From assembly GCF_001598235.1 (NCBI RefSeq), contig NZ_BCYO01000003.1:186001-250000 (forward strand): a DNA stretch of 64,000 nt. Reading direction: 5' to 3'. The stretch comes from Polaromonas jejuensis NBRC 106434 (GTDB lineage: Bacteria; Pseudomonadota; Gammaproteobacteria; Burkholderiales; Burkholderiaceae_C). Below, in pieces: positions 52,462 through 61,584 of the stretch (positions within the stretch are counted from its first letter, which is position 1; the number at the start of each line of letters is the position of its first letter). A program made the position numbers and the translations under genes. The notes under the pieces are model-generated. The model was given only the letters and a program-made list of their open reading frames with translations. It did not search any database and had not been told where the DNA came from.

Positions 52462-54891
52462 ATGTCCGGACAAACTTTCCTGCCCTCTACACCCATTGAT
52501 TTACCGCTGTTGCCTTTGCGCGATGTGGTCGTGTTTCCGCACATGGTGATTCCGCTGTTTGTGGGCCGTCCCAAGAGCATCAAGGCGCTGGAATCGGCCA
52601 TGGAGGCCGAACGCCGCATCATGCTGGTGGCACAAAAAACCGCAGCCAAAGACGAGCCTTCGGTCGAAGACATGTTCGAGGTCGGTTGTGTCGCCACGAT
52701 TCTTCAGCTGCTCAAGCTGCCCGACGGCACTGTCAAGGTCCTGGTTGAGGGCCAGCAGCGCGCCAAGGTCAACAAAATTGAAGAGGGCGAACAGCACTTC
52801 TCGGCCAACCTCACACCGGTGGAGCCGGTCGTGGCGGCCGCTGGCGACAAGGGCAGCGAAATTGAAGCCCTGCGCCGCGCCGTGATGCAGCAGTTTGACC
52901 ACTACGTCAAACTGAACAAAAAAATTCCTCCGGAAATCCTCACCTCCATCTCCAGCATTGACGATGCGGGCCGTCTGGCGGACACGATTGCCGCGCACCT
53001 GCCGCTCAAGCTTGATGCCAAGCAGGTGATTCTGGATCTCGACAATATCAAAACCCGGCTCGAAAACCTGTACGAGCAGCTTGAGCGTGAGGTGGACATC
53101 CTCAATGTCGACAAAAAAATCCGTGGTCGCGTCAAGCGCCAGATGGAAAAGAATCAGCGCGACTTCTACCTCAATGAGCAGGTGAAGGCCATCCAGAAAG
53201 AACTGGGTGAAGGCGAAGAAGGCGCGGACATCGAAGAGATTGAGAAAAAGATCAAGATGGCCAAGATGCCGCAGGAGGCGCGGAAAAAGGCGGAGAGCGA
53301 ACTCAAAAAGCTCAAGCTGATGTCACCCATGTCGGCCGAGGCGACAGTGGTGCGCACCTACATTGATGTATTGACCGGCCTGCCATGGAGCAAGAAGACC
53401 AAGATCAAGCACGATCTGGGCAATGCCGAGAACGTCCTCAACGAGGACCACTATGGCCTTGAAAAGGTCAAGGACCGCATTGTGGAATACCTCGCGGTGC
53501 AGCAGCGTGTTGACAAGCTCAAGGCGCCGATTCTCTGCCTGGTGGGGCCTCCCGGCGTGGGTAAAACATCCCTGGGGCAGTCGATTGCCAAGGCAACGGG
53601 CCGCAAGTATGTGCGCATGGCGCTGGGCGGCATGCGTGATGAAGCCGAAATTCGTGGCCACCGCCGCACCTACATTGGCGCCCTGCCGGGCAAGGTCTTG
53701 CAAAGCCTGACCAAGTCGGGCACGCGCAACCCGCTGTTTTTGCTGGATGAGATTGACAAGCTGGGCACGGATTTCCGTGGGGATCCTTCCAGCGCCCTGC
53801 TGGAAGTGCTCGACCCTGAGCAAAACCACACTTTTGGAGACCACTACGTTGAGGTTGATTTCGACCTCAGCGATGTGATGTTTGTGGCGACGTCAAACTC
53901 GATGAACATTCCCCCGGCATTGCTGGACCGCATGGAGGTTATCCGGCTGTCTGGCTATACGGAAGACGAAAAAACCAGCATTGCGATGCGCTACCTGTTG
54001 CCCAAGCAGGTGAAGAACAATGGCGTCAAGGATGGCGAGCTCGAGATCAGCGAACAGGCCGTGCGTGACATCGTGCGTTATTACACGCGTGAAGCCGGTG
54101 TGCGCTCGCTTGAGCGAGAGCTTTCCAAGATTTGCCGCAAGGTCATCAAAGGTGTTCAGCTCAAGAAAATGACGCCCAAGGTGCTCGTGACGCCCGACAA
54201 CCTGAACGAATTTTTGGGTGTTCGCAAATACAACTACGGCCGTGCAGAGCAGCAAAACCAGGTGGGTCAGGTGGTGGGGCTGGCCTGGACCGAGGCGGGT
54301 GGCGATTTGCTGACGATCGAGGCTGCCATCATGCCGGGCAAGGGCGTCATTACCCGGACGGGTTCGCTGGGTGATGTCATGAAGGAGTCCGTCGAGGCTG
54401 CTCGTACGGTGGTTCGCAGCCGCGCCAAAATCCTGGGCATCAAGGATGAGATGTTCGAAAAGCGGGATATCCACATTCACGTGCCGGATGGCGCGACGCC
54501 CAAGGACGGCCCAAGTGCAGGTGCGGCCATGACCACGGCATTCGTTTCTGCGCTGACGGGTATTCCCGTGCGGGGTGACGTCGCCATGACGGGCGAGATC
54601 ACGCTGCGCGGCGAGGTGACCGCCATTGGTGGTCTGAAGGAAAAATTGCTGGCCGCCTTGCGCGGTGGCATCAAGACGGTGCTGATCCCTGAAGAGAACG
54701 CCAAGGACCTGCAGGAGATTCCTGACAACGTGAAGAGTGGTCTGGAGATCGTGCCGGTAAAGTGGATCGATCAGGTGCTGCAGGTCGCGCTGGAGCGCCA
54801 GCCGGTTTCCTTGCCTGATGAAGAGGCTGTCGTGGCGACTCCTGCCGGCGTTGCCGTGCCTGTTGAAGCCGCAGGAACCGTGAAACATTAA
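52462..54891 (+). CDS. lon: ATP-dependent protease Lon
   Basis: The 809-residue protease has a LonN substrate domain ([22 protein letters not shown]), AAA+ Walker [10 protein letters not shown] (near residue 360), Walker [10 protein letters not shown] and the Ser-Lys dyad: Ser in [10 protein letters not shown] and Lys in [11 protein letters not shown]. Its Ala/Val-rich C-terminus is normal. ATG 52462 follows two AAGG repeats in TTTAAGGTTTAAGG. A sigma-32 promoter precedes it. The tRNA-Gly gene lies 70 bp downstream. Confidence 0.96.
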   Translation: MSGQTFLPSTPIDLPLLPLRDVVVFPHMVIPLFVGRPKSIKALESAMEAERRIMLVAQKTAAKDEPSVEDMFEVGCVATILQLLKLPDGTVKVLVEGQQRAKVNKIEEGEQHFSANLTPVEPVVAAAGDKGSEIEALRRAVMQQFDHYVKLNKKIPPEILTSISSIDDAGRLADTIAAHLPLKLDAKQVILDLDNIKTRLENLYEQLEREVDILNVDKKIRGRVKRQMEKNQRDFYLNEQVKAIQKELGEGEEGADIEEIEKKIKMAKMPQEARKKAESELKKLKLMSPMSAEATVVRTYIDVLTGLPWSKKTKIKHDLGNAENVLNEDHYGLEKVKDRIVEYLAVQQRVDKLKAPILCLVGPPGVGKTSLGQSIAKATGRKYVRMALGGMRDEAEIRGHRRTYIGALPGKVLQSLTKSGTRNPLFLLDEIDKLGTDFRGDPSSALLEVLDPEQNHTFGDHYVEVDFDLSDVMFVATSNSMNIPPALLDRMEVIRLSGYTEDEKTSIAMRYLLPKQVKNNGVKDGELEISEQAVRDIVRYYTREAGVRSLERELSKICRKVIKGVQLKKMTPKVLVTPDNLNEFLGVRKYNYGRAEQQNQVGQVVGLAWTEAGGDLLTIEAAIMPGKGVITRTGSLGDVMKESVEAARTVVRSRAKILGIKDEMFEKRDIHIHVPDGATPKDGPSAGAAMTTAFVSALTGIPVRGDVAMTGEITLRGEVTAIGGLKEKLLAALRGGIKTVLIPEENAKDLQEIPDNVKSGLEIVPVKWIDQVLQVALERQPVSLPDEEAVVATPAGVAVPVEAAGTVKH

Positions 54892-54941
54892 AACGGTCAT
54901 CGAATTTTTTGACCCTCTTCGAAAAGCTCGAAATATCACGC

Positions 54942-54947
54942 TATAAT
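54942..54947 (+). promoter_or_regulatory. Consensus -10 of the tRNA cluster promoter
   Basis: A perfect TATAAT lies 14 bp before the first tRNA-Gly, with TCGAAA 17 bp upstream as a plausible -35 (four of six matches). Confidence 0.55.
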
Positions 54948-54961
54948 TCGTGCATGTCATC

Positions 54962-55037
54962 GCGGGAGTAGCTCAGTTGGTAGAGCGCAACCTTGCCAAG
55001 GTTGAGGTCGAGAGTTCGAGACTCTTCTCCCGCTCCA
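54962..55037 (+). tRNA. tRNA-Gly (anticodon GCC), first copy
   Basis: The 76-base gene has an encoded CCA. The acceptor is GCGGGAG/CTCCCGC, and the anticodon stem-loop CAACCTTGCCAAGGTTG gives GCC. It differs from the second copy at 55246 only by a compensated acceptor pair (G7-C66 here, A7-T66 there). Confidence 0.96.
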
Positions 55038-55044
55038 ATTCAGA

Positions 55045-55074
55045 AGGGCAGCACTTTAAAATGCTGTCCTTTTT
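55045..55074 (+). terminator. Terminator-like hairpin after tRNA-Gly
   Basis: AGGGCAGCA pairs with TGCTGTCCT (one G-T pair) across CTTTAAAA, and five Ts follow. It would end or attenuate the tRNA transcript before tRNA-Cys. Confidence 0.6.
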
Positions 55075-55123
55075 CGTTGGGTAGTTGCTGAAGCCGACGG
55101 CTTTGCCGAGGCATGCAGAGCAT

Positions 55124-55197
55124 GGCGCGGTAACAAAGCGGTTATGTACCGGATTGCAAATCCGGCTAGCCCGGTTCGACTCCGGGCCGCGCCTCCA
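55124..55197 (+). tRNA. tRNA-Cys (anticodon GCA)
   Basis: The 74-base gene includes an encoded CCA. The acceptor GGCGCGG pairs with CCGCGCC, the anticodon arm GGATTGCAAATCC gives GCA, and the T arm CCGGTTCGACTCCGG is intact. Confidence 0.96.
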
Positions 55198-55245
55198 GGA
55201 TTCGGATGTGCAAGCCATTGGCTTGGATATCAAATAGTGTTTAAT

Positions 55246-55321
55246 GCGGGAATAGCTCAGTTGGTAGAGCGCAACCTTGCCAAGGTTGAGGTCGAGAGTT
55301 CGAGACTCTTTTCCCGCTCCA
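55246..55321 (+). tRNA. tRNA-Gly (anticodon GCC), second copy
   Basis: The 76-base gene has an encoded CCA. It is identical to the first copy except for base 7 and its partner (A-T instead of G-C), a compensatory change. Confidence 0.96.
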
Positions 55322-55326
55322 TTTCT

Positions 55327-55359
55327 AAAAAAGGACAGTGAAAGCTGTCCTTTTTTTTC
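55327..55359 (+). terminator. Intrinsic terminator after second tRNA-Gly
   Basis: GGACAG pairs with CTGTCC across TGAAAG, flanked by six As before and eight Ts after; it can work on both strands. Confidence 0.7.
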
Positions 55360-55476
55360 TATGGGCATGGCTTCGGGGCAAAGAGCAGAAATCTCTGCTT
55401 CATCCGGACGAGGCACCGAATTCAATGCTTGCCTTCAGTTCCTGCTGCGGGGCTTTTTGTTTGACAATACGCTTTG

Positions 55477-55569
55477 GCCTGAGTGGTGAAATAGGTAGAC
55501 ACAGCGGACTTAAAATCCGCCGCTTCGTGAATAGCGGGCGTACCGGTTCGATTCCGGTCTCAGGCACCA
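55477..55569 (+). tRNA. tRNA-Leu (anticodon TAA)
   Basis: This class II tRNA has the acceptor GCCTGAG/CTCAGGC, anticodon loop CTTAAAA giving TAA (55511-55513), a long variable arm (GCTTCGTGAATAGC) and T arm ACCGGTTCGATTCCGGT, with encoded CCA. It reads UUA codons. Confidence 0.95.
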
Positions 55570-55623
55570 CTGCCGCCAGTCCACGCGCCGGGCGTTCCCT
55601 TCAAAACTGGGTAAGATAATTCC

Positions 55624-56256
55624 ATGTCCCGCTACAACACACCTTTTGAAATTCACGTTCACGGCGAGGTGCCTTTGCGCGCAAACGTTACCTTCGAGCA
55701 ATTGCAGGAGGCGCTCAAGCCGCTGTGGAAATATGGGGGATCAAAATCGCTGGCCGCGGGCGCTGCAAGTGCCTATGAAGAAGAGCCCGGCATTCGATTT
55801 GATGTTCAAAAGCATGTGCTGCAGATGTGCTGGACGGTGCCTGGCGATGAGGACTTCCGTCAGGCGCTTGATGAAATGTGCATGGGTTTGAATGAACTGG
55901 CCGAGCAGGGCGCGCCCATTGAGGTGACCTTTTACGATTCGGAATTTGATGAGGATGAAGGCGCTGAGGGGGATGAGGCGCGCGATGACTTTGCGATGTA
56001 TTTTGTCGGCCCCACGCCGGCCGCCATCATGCAGGTTCAAAGGGATTTGCTGGTGCAGGACATGATAGGCCTGATGGAGAGGCATTTCGACGGCTCGGAA
56101 CTCGGCGACGTTGTTGCGGCTGTTGACAAGTTATTTGAGCGGCGCTTTGATGCGCTGGTCAACTCCATGCAACTTGGCAAGCCACCACGCGGCCTGGGTG
56201 GCTCGCAAGGCGGTTCAGGCCATGGTGGCGGGCGCAAGCCCCGCCATCTGCATTAA
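55624..56256 (+). CDS. Uncharacterised acidic protein with basic Gly-rich tail
   Basis: The 210-residue protein starts MSRYNTPFEIHVHGEVPLRANVTFEQLQEALKPLWKYGG. Its middle is acidic (DSEFDEDEGAEGDEARDDF, about residues 105-123). It ends in a Gly/Ser-rich, positively charged tail with RKPRHLH. No signal peptide, membrane segment or catalytic motif was recognised. Good codon structure and a start 54 bp after tRNA-Leu support a real gene. It converges with acrR. It may be a lineage-restricted protein of Burkholderiales; function unknown. Confidence 0.75.
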   Translation: MSRYNTPFEIHVHGEVPLRANVTFEQLQEALKPLWKYGGSKSLAAGAASAYEEEPGIRFDVQKHVLQMCWTVPGDEDFRQALDEMCMGLNELAEQGAPIEVTFYDSEFDEDEGAEGDEARDDFAMYFVGPTPAAIMQVQRDLLVQDMIGLMERHFDGSELGDVVAAVDKLFERRFDALVNSMQLGKPPRGLGGSQGGSGHGGGRKPRHLH

Positions 56257-56272
56257 GTCGAATCAGGCAGGG

Positions 56273-56944
56273 TCAGGCCACTCTTATGGGCGGGGCGTAC
56301 TGGTTGGCGGCGAGACCCTGCTCCGCACTAAAGCCAAGACCGACAAGGTAGACGTTCATCGCACATTGGCCGACCTCCAGGAGGTCAAAGGCTTGTGGGT
56401 CAAGCAGCCAGTTTTGTATCAGTCCGCTTATCAGGGCGTGAAAGCCGTAGGCTGCAACAGCCGCCGGCATGGCCAGCTTGACTTTTCTTTGGCGCGCTGC
56501 CGCGTCAATGTGGTTTTCAAAGTGGCTTAGAAATCCGTTGCGTACGGTCAGATGCCGCTGGCGGACGGCCTGAAGCTCTCCCACATATTCCACTTTGTGT
56601 GTCGCCACTTCAAAGACGCGGCGGGTTTGACTGTTATTCACGATCTGACTGAACGCATTGACCGTGACTTGGCGTATCAGGTTAAGTGAATTGCTGTCTT
56701 CTGGCTCGCTGCCTTCGTGCCTCAAAGCCTCCTCCATGGGCAGTGTCACGCGCTCCATCATGGCGTTAAACAGATCGGCCTTGTCCTTGAAGTGCCAGTA
56801 GATGGCGCCGCGTGTGGCGCCCGCACGCCGCGCAATGTCCTGCAGGCTGGTGCCTGACACCCCTTGTTCCTGAAACACGTGTTCGGCCGCATCCAGCAGC
56901 TTGTTGCGGGTGGCAAGGGCTTCTTCTTTGGTTCGACGGGCCAA
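56273..56944 (-). CDS. acrR: AcrR-type TetR repressor of the AcrAB-OprM operon
   Basis: The 223-residue TetR-family protein starts (with TTG) ARRTKEEALATRNKLLDAAEHVFQEQGVSGTSLQDIARRAGATRGAIYWHF, very similar to AcrR/TtgR. TTG 56944 is chosen because AGGAGA lies six bases before it, while the ATG further upstream (56986) falls within the operator. It should repress the divergent acrAB-oprM operon and itself until a drug or other hydrophobic ligand binds. It converges with the acidic protein gene. Confidence 0.9.
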   Translation of the reverse strand: MARRTKEEALATRNKLLDAAEHVFQEQGVSGTSLQDIARRAGATRGAIYWHFKDKADLFNAMMERVTLPMEEALRHEGSEPEDSNSLNLIRQVTVNAFSQIVNNSQTRRVFEVATHKVEYVGELQAVRQRHLTVRNGFLSHFENHIDAAARQRKVKLAMPAAVAAYGFHALISGLIQNWLLDPQAFDLLEVGQCAMNVYLVGLGFSAEQGLAANQYAPPIRVA

Positions 56945-56980
56945 GATGGGTCTCCTGAGGGTTATTTCTGATCGGTTGCT

Positions 56981-57004
56981 TTTATACATTCGCAAATGTA
57001 TGTA
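56981..57004. promoter_or_regulatory. AcrR operator
   Basis: The 24 bp site TTTATACATTCGCAAATG-TATGTA matches the E. coli AcrR operator in 21 of 24 bases (differences at positions 2, 3 and 12). It lies between acrR and acrA, 37 bp from the acrR start, and overlaps the probable promoters. Confidence 0.8.
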
Positions 57005-57120
57005 AACTATAGCATCCGCAAAAACCCTTATTCTGTGGCCCTGATTTTCGGTGGATGTGCACAGCATCTTTGACCGACAGCACCATCTTTGCGCCTTTTT
57101 CCAAAAAATTGAGGAACAGC

Positions 57121-58392
57121 ATGCCTATGTCTCGCGTTGTCCAGCCTTCTTTATTCCCCCGTTTTGCTCGTCATCAGTCGCTGGTGGTGATGGCTGCGCT
57201 TGCACTGCTTCTGGCTGGATGCGGCAAAGGCGGCACCACTCCGGGCGGTGCCGCGCCGCCTCCCGCGCAGGTCGGCGTTGTGACCGTGACGCCGGGCGAT
57301 GTGGGCCTGGTGACCGAGTTGCCCGGCCGTCTTGAAGCCTCGCGCGTGGCCCAAGTCAGGGCGCGTGCCGCCGGTATTTTGCAAAAGCGGCTGTTTCGGG
57401 AAGGCAGTGACGTGAAAGCCGGGCAAGCGCTGTTCAGTATTGATGCCGCGCCTTATGCCGCTGCGGCTGCCAGTGCCAAGGCCGGCCAGGCGCGCGCGGA
57501 AGCCAATCTGGCGCAGGCGACTGCGCTGGCCGAGCGCTACAAGCCGCTGGTCGAAGCCAATGCGATCAGCAAGCAGGAATACGCCAACGCTGTGGCGGCG
57601 CAGAAGCAGGCAGAAGCCGATGTCGCTGTTGGCCGGGCCAGCGTGCAGACGGCCAGCATCAACCTGGGCTACGCCGCGGTGACGGCACCCATCTCGGGCC
57701 GCATTGGCCGTGCGCTGGTGACCGAAGGTGCATTGGTCGGCCAGGGCGACGCAACACAACTCGCAGTGATCCAGCAGATCAACCCCATGTACGTCAACTT
57801 CACGCAATCTGCATCGGATGTGATGAAGCTGCGCGCTGCGATGGCGGGCGGCCAGCTCAAGCGTGCCAACGGTGCGGATGCGGCGAGCGTGCGCATCATG
57901 CTGGAAGATGGCACGGAATATCCGCGTCCCGGACGATTGCTGTTTTCAGACCTGACCGTCGATGCCACGACGGGTCAGGTGACCTTGCGGGCTGAAGTGC
58001 CCAATCCCGACGGCCAGTTGCTGCCGGGTCTGTATGTGCGCGTGCGCCTGGAGCAGGCCCAGGCGACCAATGCCATTACCCTGCCCCAGCAGGCCGTGAC
58101 CCGCACCGCCCAGGGCGATACGGTCATGGTGGTCGGTGCCGATGGGAAAGTCTCGTCGCGTCCGGTCACTATCGGCTCCGCCAAGGGCACCCAATGGGTG
58201 GTGCTGGATGGCCTGAAGGCTGGCGAGCAGGTGATGGTTGATGGCTTCCAGAAGCTGCAAATGATGCCGCCAGGCACGCCGGTCAAGGCCGTGCCGTGGC
58301 AGCCCACTGCACCGGCGCCGACAGCCGCCGCTTCTGCGCCTGCTGCTGCAGCAAGTTCCGCCGCCCCCGCTGCTTCAGCGGCCGCGAAGTAA
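57121..58392 (+). CDS. acrA: RND membrane fusion protein AcrA/TtgA-type
   Basis: The 423-residue adaptor has a lipoprotein leader ending LALLLAGCG (lipobox LAGC), a barrel-sandwich (RVAQVRARAAGILQKRLFREGSDVKAGQALFSID), a coiled-coil (AKAGQARAEANLAQATALAERYKPLV...), and an Ala/Pro-rich C-terminus (residues about 390-423). AGGAA lies before ATG 57121; upstream frames carry no leader. It connects AcrB to the outer-membrane channel. Confidence 0.91.
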   Translation: MPMSRVVQPSLFPRFARHQSLVVMAALALLLAGCGKGGTTPGGAAPPPAQVGVVTVTPGDVGLVTELPGRLEASRVAQVRARAAGILQKRLFREGSDVKAGQALFSIDAAPYAAAAASAKAGQARAEANLAQATALAERYKPLVEANAISKQEYANAVAAQKQAEADVAVGRASVQTASINLGYAAVTAPISGRIGRALVTEGALVGQGDATQLAVIQQINPMYVNFTQSASDVMKLRAAMAGGQLKRANGADAASVRIMLEDGTEYPRPGRLLFSDLTVDATTGQVTLRAEVPNPDGQLLPGLYVRVRLEQAQATNAITLPQQAVTRTAQGDTVMVVGADGKVSSRPVTIGSAKGTQWVVLDGLKAGEQVMVDGFQKLQMMPPGTPVKAVPWQPTAPAPTAAASAPAAAASSAAPAASAAAK

Positions 58393-58404
58393 GGAGCTCA
58401 CTCC

Positions 58405-61400
58405 ATGGCCAAGTTTTTTATTGATCGGCCGATCTTTGCGTGGGTGATTGCCCTGTTCATTCTGGTCGTTGGCAGCGTGGCCATCACGCAGTTGCCGATT
58501 GCCCAGTACCCGCCCGTGGCGCCTCCCGCCATTGTCGTGACTGCAGCCTACCCTGGCGCCTCGGCCAAGACACTGGAGGACAGTGTGCTGAGCGTGATCG
58601 AGCGGGAAATGAACGGTTCTCCGGGACTGATCTACATGGAGGCGGTTGCACAGGCCAACGGCACCGGCAATATCACCCTGAGTTTTCAGCCCGGTACCAA
58701 CCCCGAGTTGGCCCAGGTGGATGTCCAGAACCGGCTGTCGCGTGCGGCACCGCGCTTGCCGCAGGCGGTGACGCAGCAGGGCGTGCGCGTGGATAAATCG
58801 AACTCGAACTTCCTGTTGTTCGCCATGCTGTCTTCAGACAACCCGGCGATTGATCCGATCGCGCTGGGTGACTATGCTTCGCGCAACGTGGTCCCCGAAC
58901 TCCAGCGCCTGCCCGGTATTGGCCAGGCCCAGTTGTTTGGCACTGAACGCGCCATGCGCATCTGGATCGATCCGGCCAAGCTCGCAGGATTCGCGCTGTC
59001 GGCATCCGATGTGACCAACGCCATTCGGGCCCAGAACGCGCAGATTTCATCGGGCTCGATTGGCGACCTGCCCAATGTGGCGGGGCAAGGCATCGCTGCG
59101 ACGGTGGTGGTCAATGGCCAGCTCTCCAGCATCGAGCAGTTCGGCAACATCGTGTTGCGGGCGAACACCGACGGCTCTTCTGTTCGCATCAAAGACGTGG
59201 CGCGTATCGAATTGGGTGCCCAGGCCTACGCGACCTCGGCACGCCTGAATGGCAAGCCGGCCACCGGCATTGGCCTGCAGCTCGCCCCCGGTGGAAACTC
59301 CCTGGCCGCCGCCAAAGCCGTGCGCGCCAAGATGGAGCAACTCAAGCCCTACTTTCCCCAGGGCGTGAGCTATACCATTCCTTACGACAGTTCGCGCTTT
59401 GTGAGCATCTCCATTCAACAGGTGGCGCAAACGCTGATCGAGGCGGTGGTGCTGGTGTTCCTGGTGATGTTCCTGTTCCTGCAGAACTGGCGCTACACGG
59501 TCATCCCGACCATCGTCGTGCCGCTGGCCCTGATGGGTGCCTTCGCCACGCTGCTGGCGCTGGGTTTTTCCATCAACGTGCTGACCATGTTCGGCATGGT
59601 GCTGGTCATCGGTATCGTTGTGGACGATGCGATCGTGGTGGTCGAGAACGTCGAGCGCATCATGAGCGAAGAGGGCCTCCCGCCGCTTGAAGCGACGCGC
59701 AAGGCCATGGGACAGATTTCGGGCGCCATCATCGGTGTGACCGTGGTGCTGGTTTCGGTCTTTGTGCCGCTGGCCTTCTTTGCCGGCTCGATCGGCAATA
59801 TTTACCGTCAGTTCTCCGCGGTCATGGTCGCCTCGATTGGCTTCTCGGCTTTCCTGGCGCTGTCCCTCACGCCGGCCTTGTGTGCCACGCTGCTCAAGCC
59901 GGTTGAAGCCGGCCATCACCATGCGAAGACCGGCTTCTTTGGCTGGTTTAACCGCGGGTTTTCGCGCTCGGCCAAGGGGTATGAAGGCCTGGTCGCACGC
60001 CTGCTGCGGCGCGCCGGCCGCTACCTGGTTATTTATGCGGCCATCATCGGCGTGGTGGCGCTGGTGTACACACGCCTGCCGACGTCCTTTTTGCCGGCGG
60101 AAGACCAGGGTACCTTGCTGGTGAACGTGCAACTGCCCCCGGGCGCCACGCTGGAACGCACAACCCAGGTGATGGAGCAGGTGGAAGGTTTCATGCTCAA
60201 GCAGCCTGAAGTGCAAAGCATGGTGGGTGTGCTGGGCTTCAGTTTTTCCGGCCAGGGTCAAAACGCAGGCTTGGCCTTCGTGACGCTGAAAGACTGGTCT
60301 GAGCGCAAGGAGAAGAACCAGCACGCGGATGCCCTGGCCGGCCGCGCTTTTGGCGCACTCTCGGGGATTCGTGACGCGTTCATCTTTCCGTTGAGCCCGC
60401 CGCCTATTCCCGAGTTGGGGAATGCCAGCGGTTTTACTTTCCGTTTGCAGGATCGCGCCGGGGCCGGGGGCGAGGCGCTTTTGGCCGCCCGCAACCAGTT
60501 GCTGGGCATGGCCTCCAAGAATCCGGTGCTGACGCAGGTGCGGCCGGACGGGCTGGAAGATGCGCCGCAGCTGCAGATCGACATCGACAGGGACAAGGCC
60601 AACGCCCTGGGCGTGAGCTTTGACGCCATCAATGCGGTGCTGTCGACCAGTCTGGGTTCCAGCTATGTCAATGACTTTCCCAACCGGGGACGTCTGCAGC
60701 GCGTGGTGGTGCAGGCCGATGCGCCGGCACGCATGCAGCCCGATGACCTGCTCAAATTGAATGCGAGCAATGCGCAGGGGCAGCAGGTGCCGCTGTCGGC
60801 TTTTGCCACTACGCGCTGGGTCAAGGGGGCGATGCAGACCGTTCGCTACAACGGCTACCCCGCGATGCGGATCAGCGGCAGCGCAGCACCCGGCTACAGC
60901 ACCGGTGCTGCCATGGCTGAAATGGAAAAAATTGCGGCCCAGCTGCCGCAAGGTTTCGGCTATGAGTGGAGCGGGCAGTCGCGCGAAGAAAAGCTGGCGG
61001 GCTCGCAGGCCATGATTCTTTATGGCTTTGCCATTCTGGCGGTGTTTCTGTGCCTGGCGGCGCTGTATGAAAGCTGGTCCATTCCGCTGTCCGTGATTCT
61101 GGTGGTGCCCCTGGGCGTGCTGGGCGTCTTACTGGCTACCTTGCTGCGCGGCTATGCCAATGACGTGTATTTCCAGGTGGGCCTGATCACCATCATTGGC
61201 CTGTCGGCAAAGAACGCCATCCTGATCATCGAGTTTGCGAAGGATTTGCAGGCCCAGGGCAAGGGCGTGATCGAGTCGGCGCTGGCCGCCGCGCATCTGC
61301 GCTTTCGGCCCATCATCATGACCTCGTTCGCTTTCATGCTGGGTGTGCTGCCGCTGGCCATTGCCTCGGGCGCCAGCTCCGCCAGCCAGCGGGCCATCGG

Positions 61401-61584
61401 CACCGGCGTGATAGGCGGCATGATCACCGGCACGGTATTGGCCGTGTTCTTCGTGCCGATTTTCTTTGTCGTGGTGCGCAGCTTTTTCAAAGGCAGCGCG
61501 CGCCAGCAAAAAATTTATTCAGCCCATGCCAAGGCGGCAGGCATCGAGGCTCAAGAAGGAAATGAAGGTAAGGCCCATGCGTAA
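58405..61584 (+). CDS. acrB: RND multidrug efflux pump AcrB/MexB-type
   Basis: The 1059-residue pump has the AcrB start MAKFFIDRPIFAWVIALFILVVG and the proton-relay Asp407/Asp408 in IGIVVDDAIVVVEN, the same numbers as in E. coli AcrB. A second half-motif KNAILIIEFAKD is in TM10. It should export hydrophobic drugs, dyes, solvents or bile-salt-like compounds. It starts 12 bp after acrA; its end overlaps the outer-membrane gene's start. Confidence 0.94.
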   Translation: MAKFFIDRPIFAWVIALFILVVGSVAITQLPIAQYPPVAPPAIVVTAAYPGASAKTLEDSVLSVIEREMNGSPGLIYMEAVAQANGTGNITLSFQPGTNPELAQVDVQNRLSRAAPRLPQAVTQQGVRVDKSNSNFLLFAMLSSDNPAIDPIALGDYASRNVVPELQRLPGIGQAQLFGTERAMRIWIDPAKLAGFALSASDVTNAIRAQNAQISSGSIGDLPNVAGQGIAATVVVNGQLSSIEQFGNIVLRANTDGSSVRIKDVARIELGAQAYATSARLNGKPATGIGLQLAPGGNSLAAAKAVRAKMEQLKPYFPQGVSYTIPYDSSRFVSISIQQVAQTLIEAVVLVFLVMFLFLQNWRYTVIPTIVVPLALMGAFATLLALGFSINVLTMFGMVLVIGIVVDDAIVVVENVERIMSEEGLPPLEATRKAMGQISGAIIGVTVVLVSVFVPLAFFAGSIGNIYRQFSAVMVASIGFSAFLALSLTPALCATLLKPVEAGHHHAKTGFFGWFNRGFSRSAKGYEGLVARLLRRAGRYLVIYAAIIGVVALVYTRLPTSFLPAEDQGTLLVNVQLPPGATLERTTQVMEQVEGFMLKQPEVQSMVGVLGFSFSGQGQNAGLAFVTLKDWSERKEKNQHADALAGRAFGALSGIRDAFIFPLSPPPIPELGNASGFTFRLQDRAGAGGEALLAARNQLLGMASKNPVLTQVRPDGLEDAPQLQIDIDRDKANALGVSFDAINAVLSTSLGSSYVNDFPNRGRLQRVVVQADAPARMQPDDLLKLNASNAQGQQVPLSAFATTRWVKGAMQTVRYNGYPAMRISGSAAPGYSTGAAMAEMEKIAAQLPQGFGYEWSGQSREEKLAGSQAMILYGFAILAVFLCLAALYESWSIPLSVILVVPLGVLGVLLATLLRGYANDVYFQVGLITIIGLSAKNAILIIEFAKDLQAQGKGVIESALAAAHLRFRPIIMTSFAFMLGVLPLAIASGASSASQRAIGTGVIGGMITGTVLAVFFVPIFFVVVRSFFKGSARQQKIYSAHAKAAGIEAQEGNEGKAHA

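Noticed and set aside
55461-55466. TTGACA as a -35 promoter element for tRNA-Leu(TAA)
   Set aside because: It lies only 11 bases before the tRNA, leaving no room for a -10 and a start site.
54962-55569. tRNA cluster as an integration site for a mobile element
   Set aside because: No integrase, no repeated tRNA 3' end and no foreign-looking genes were found near the cluster.
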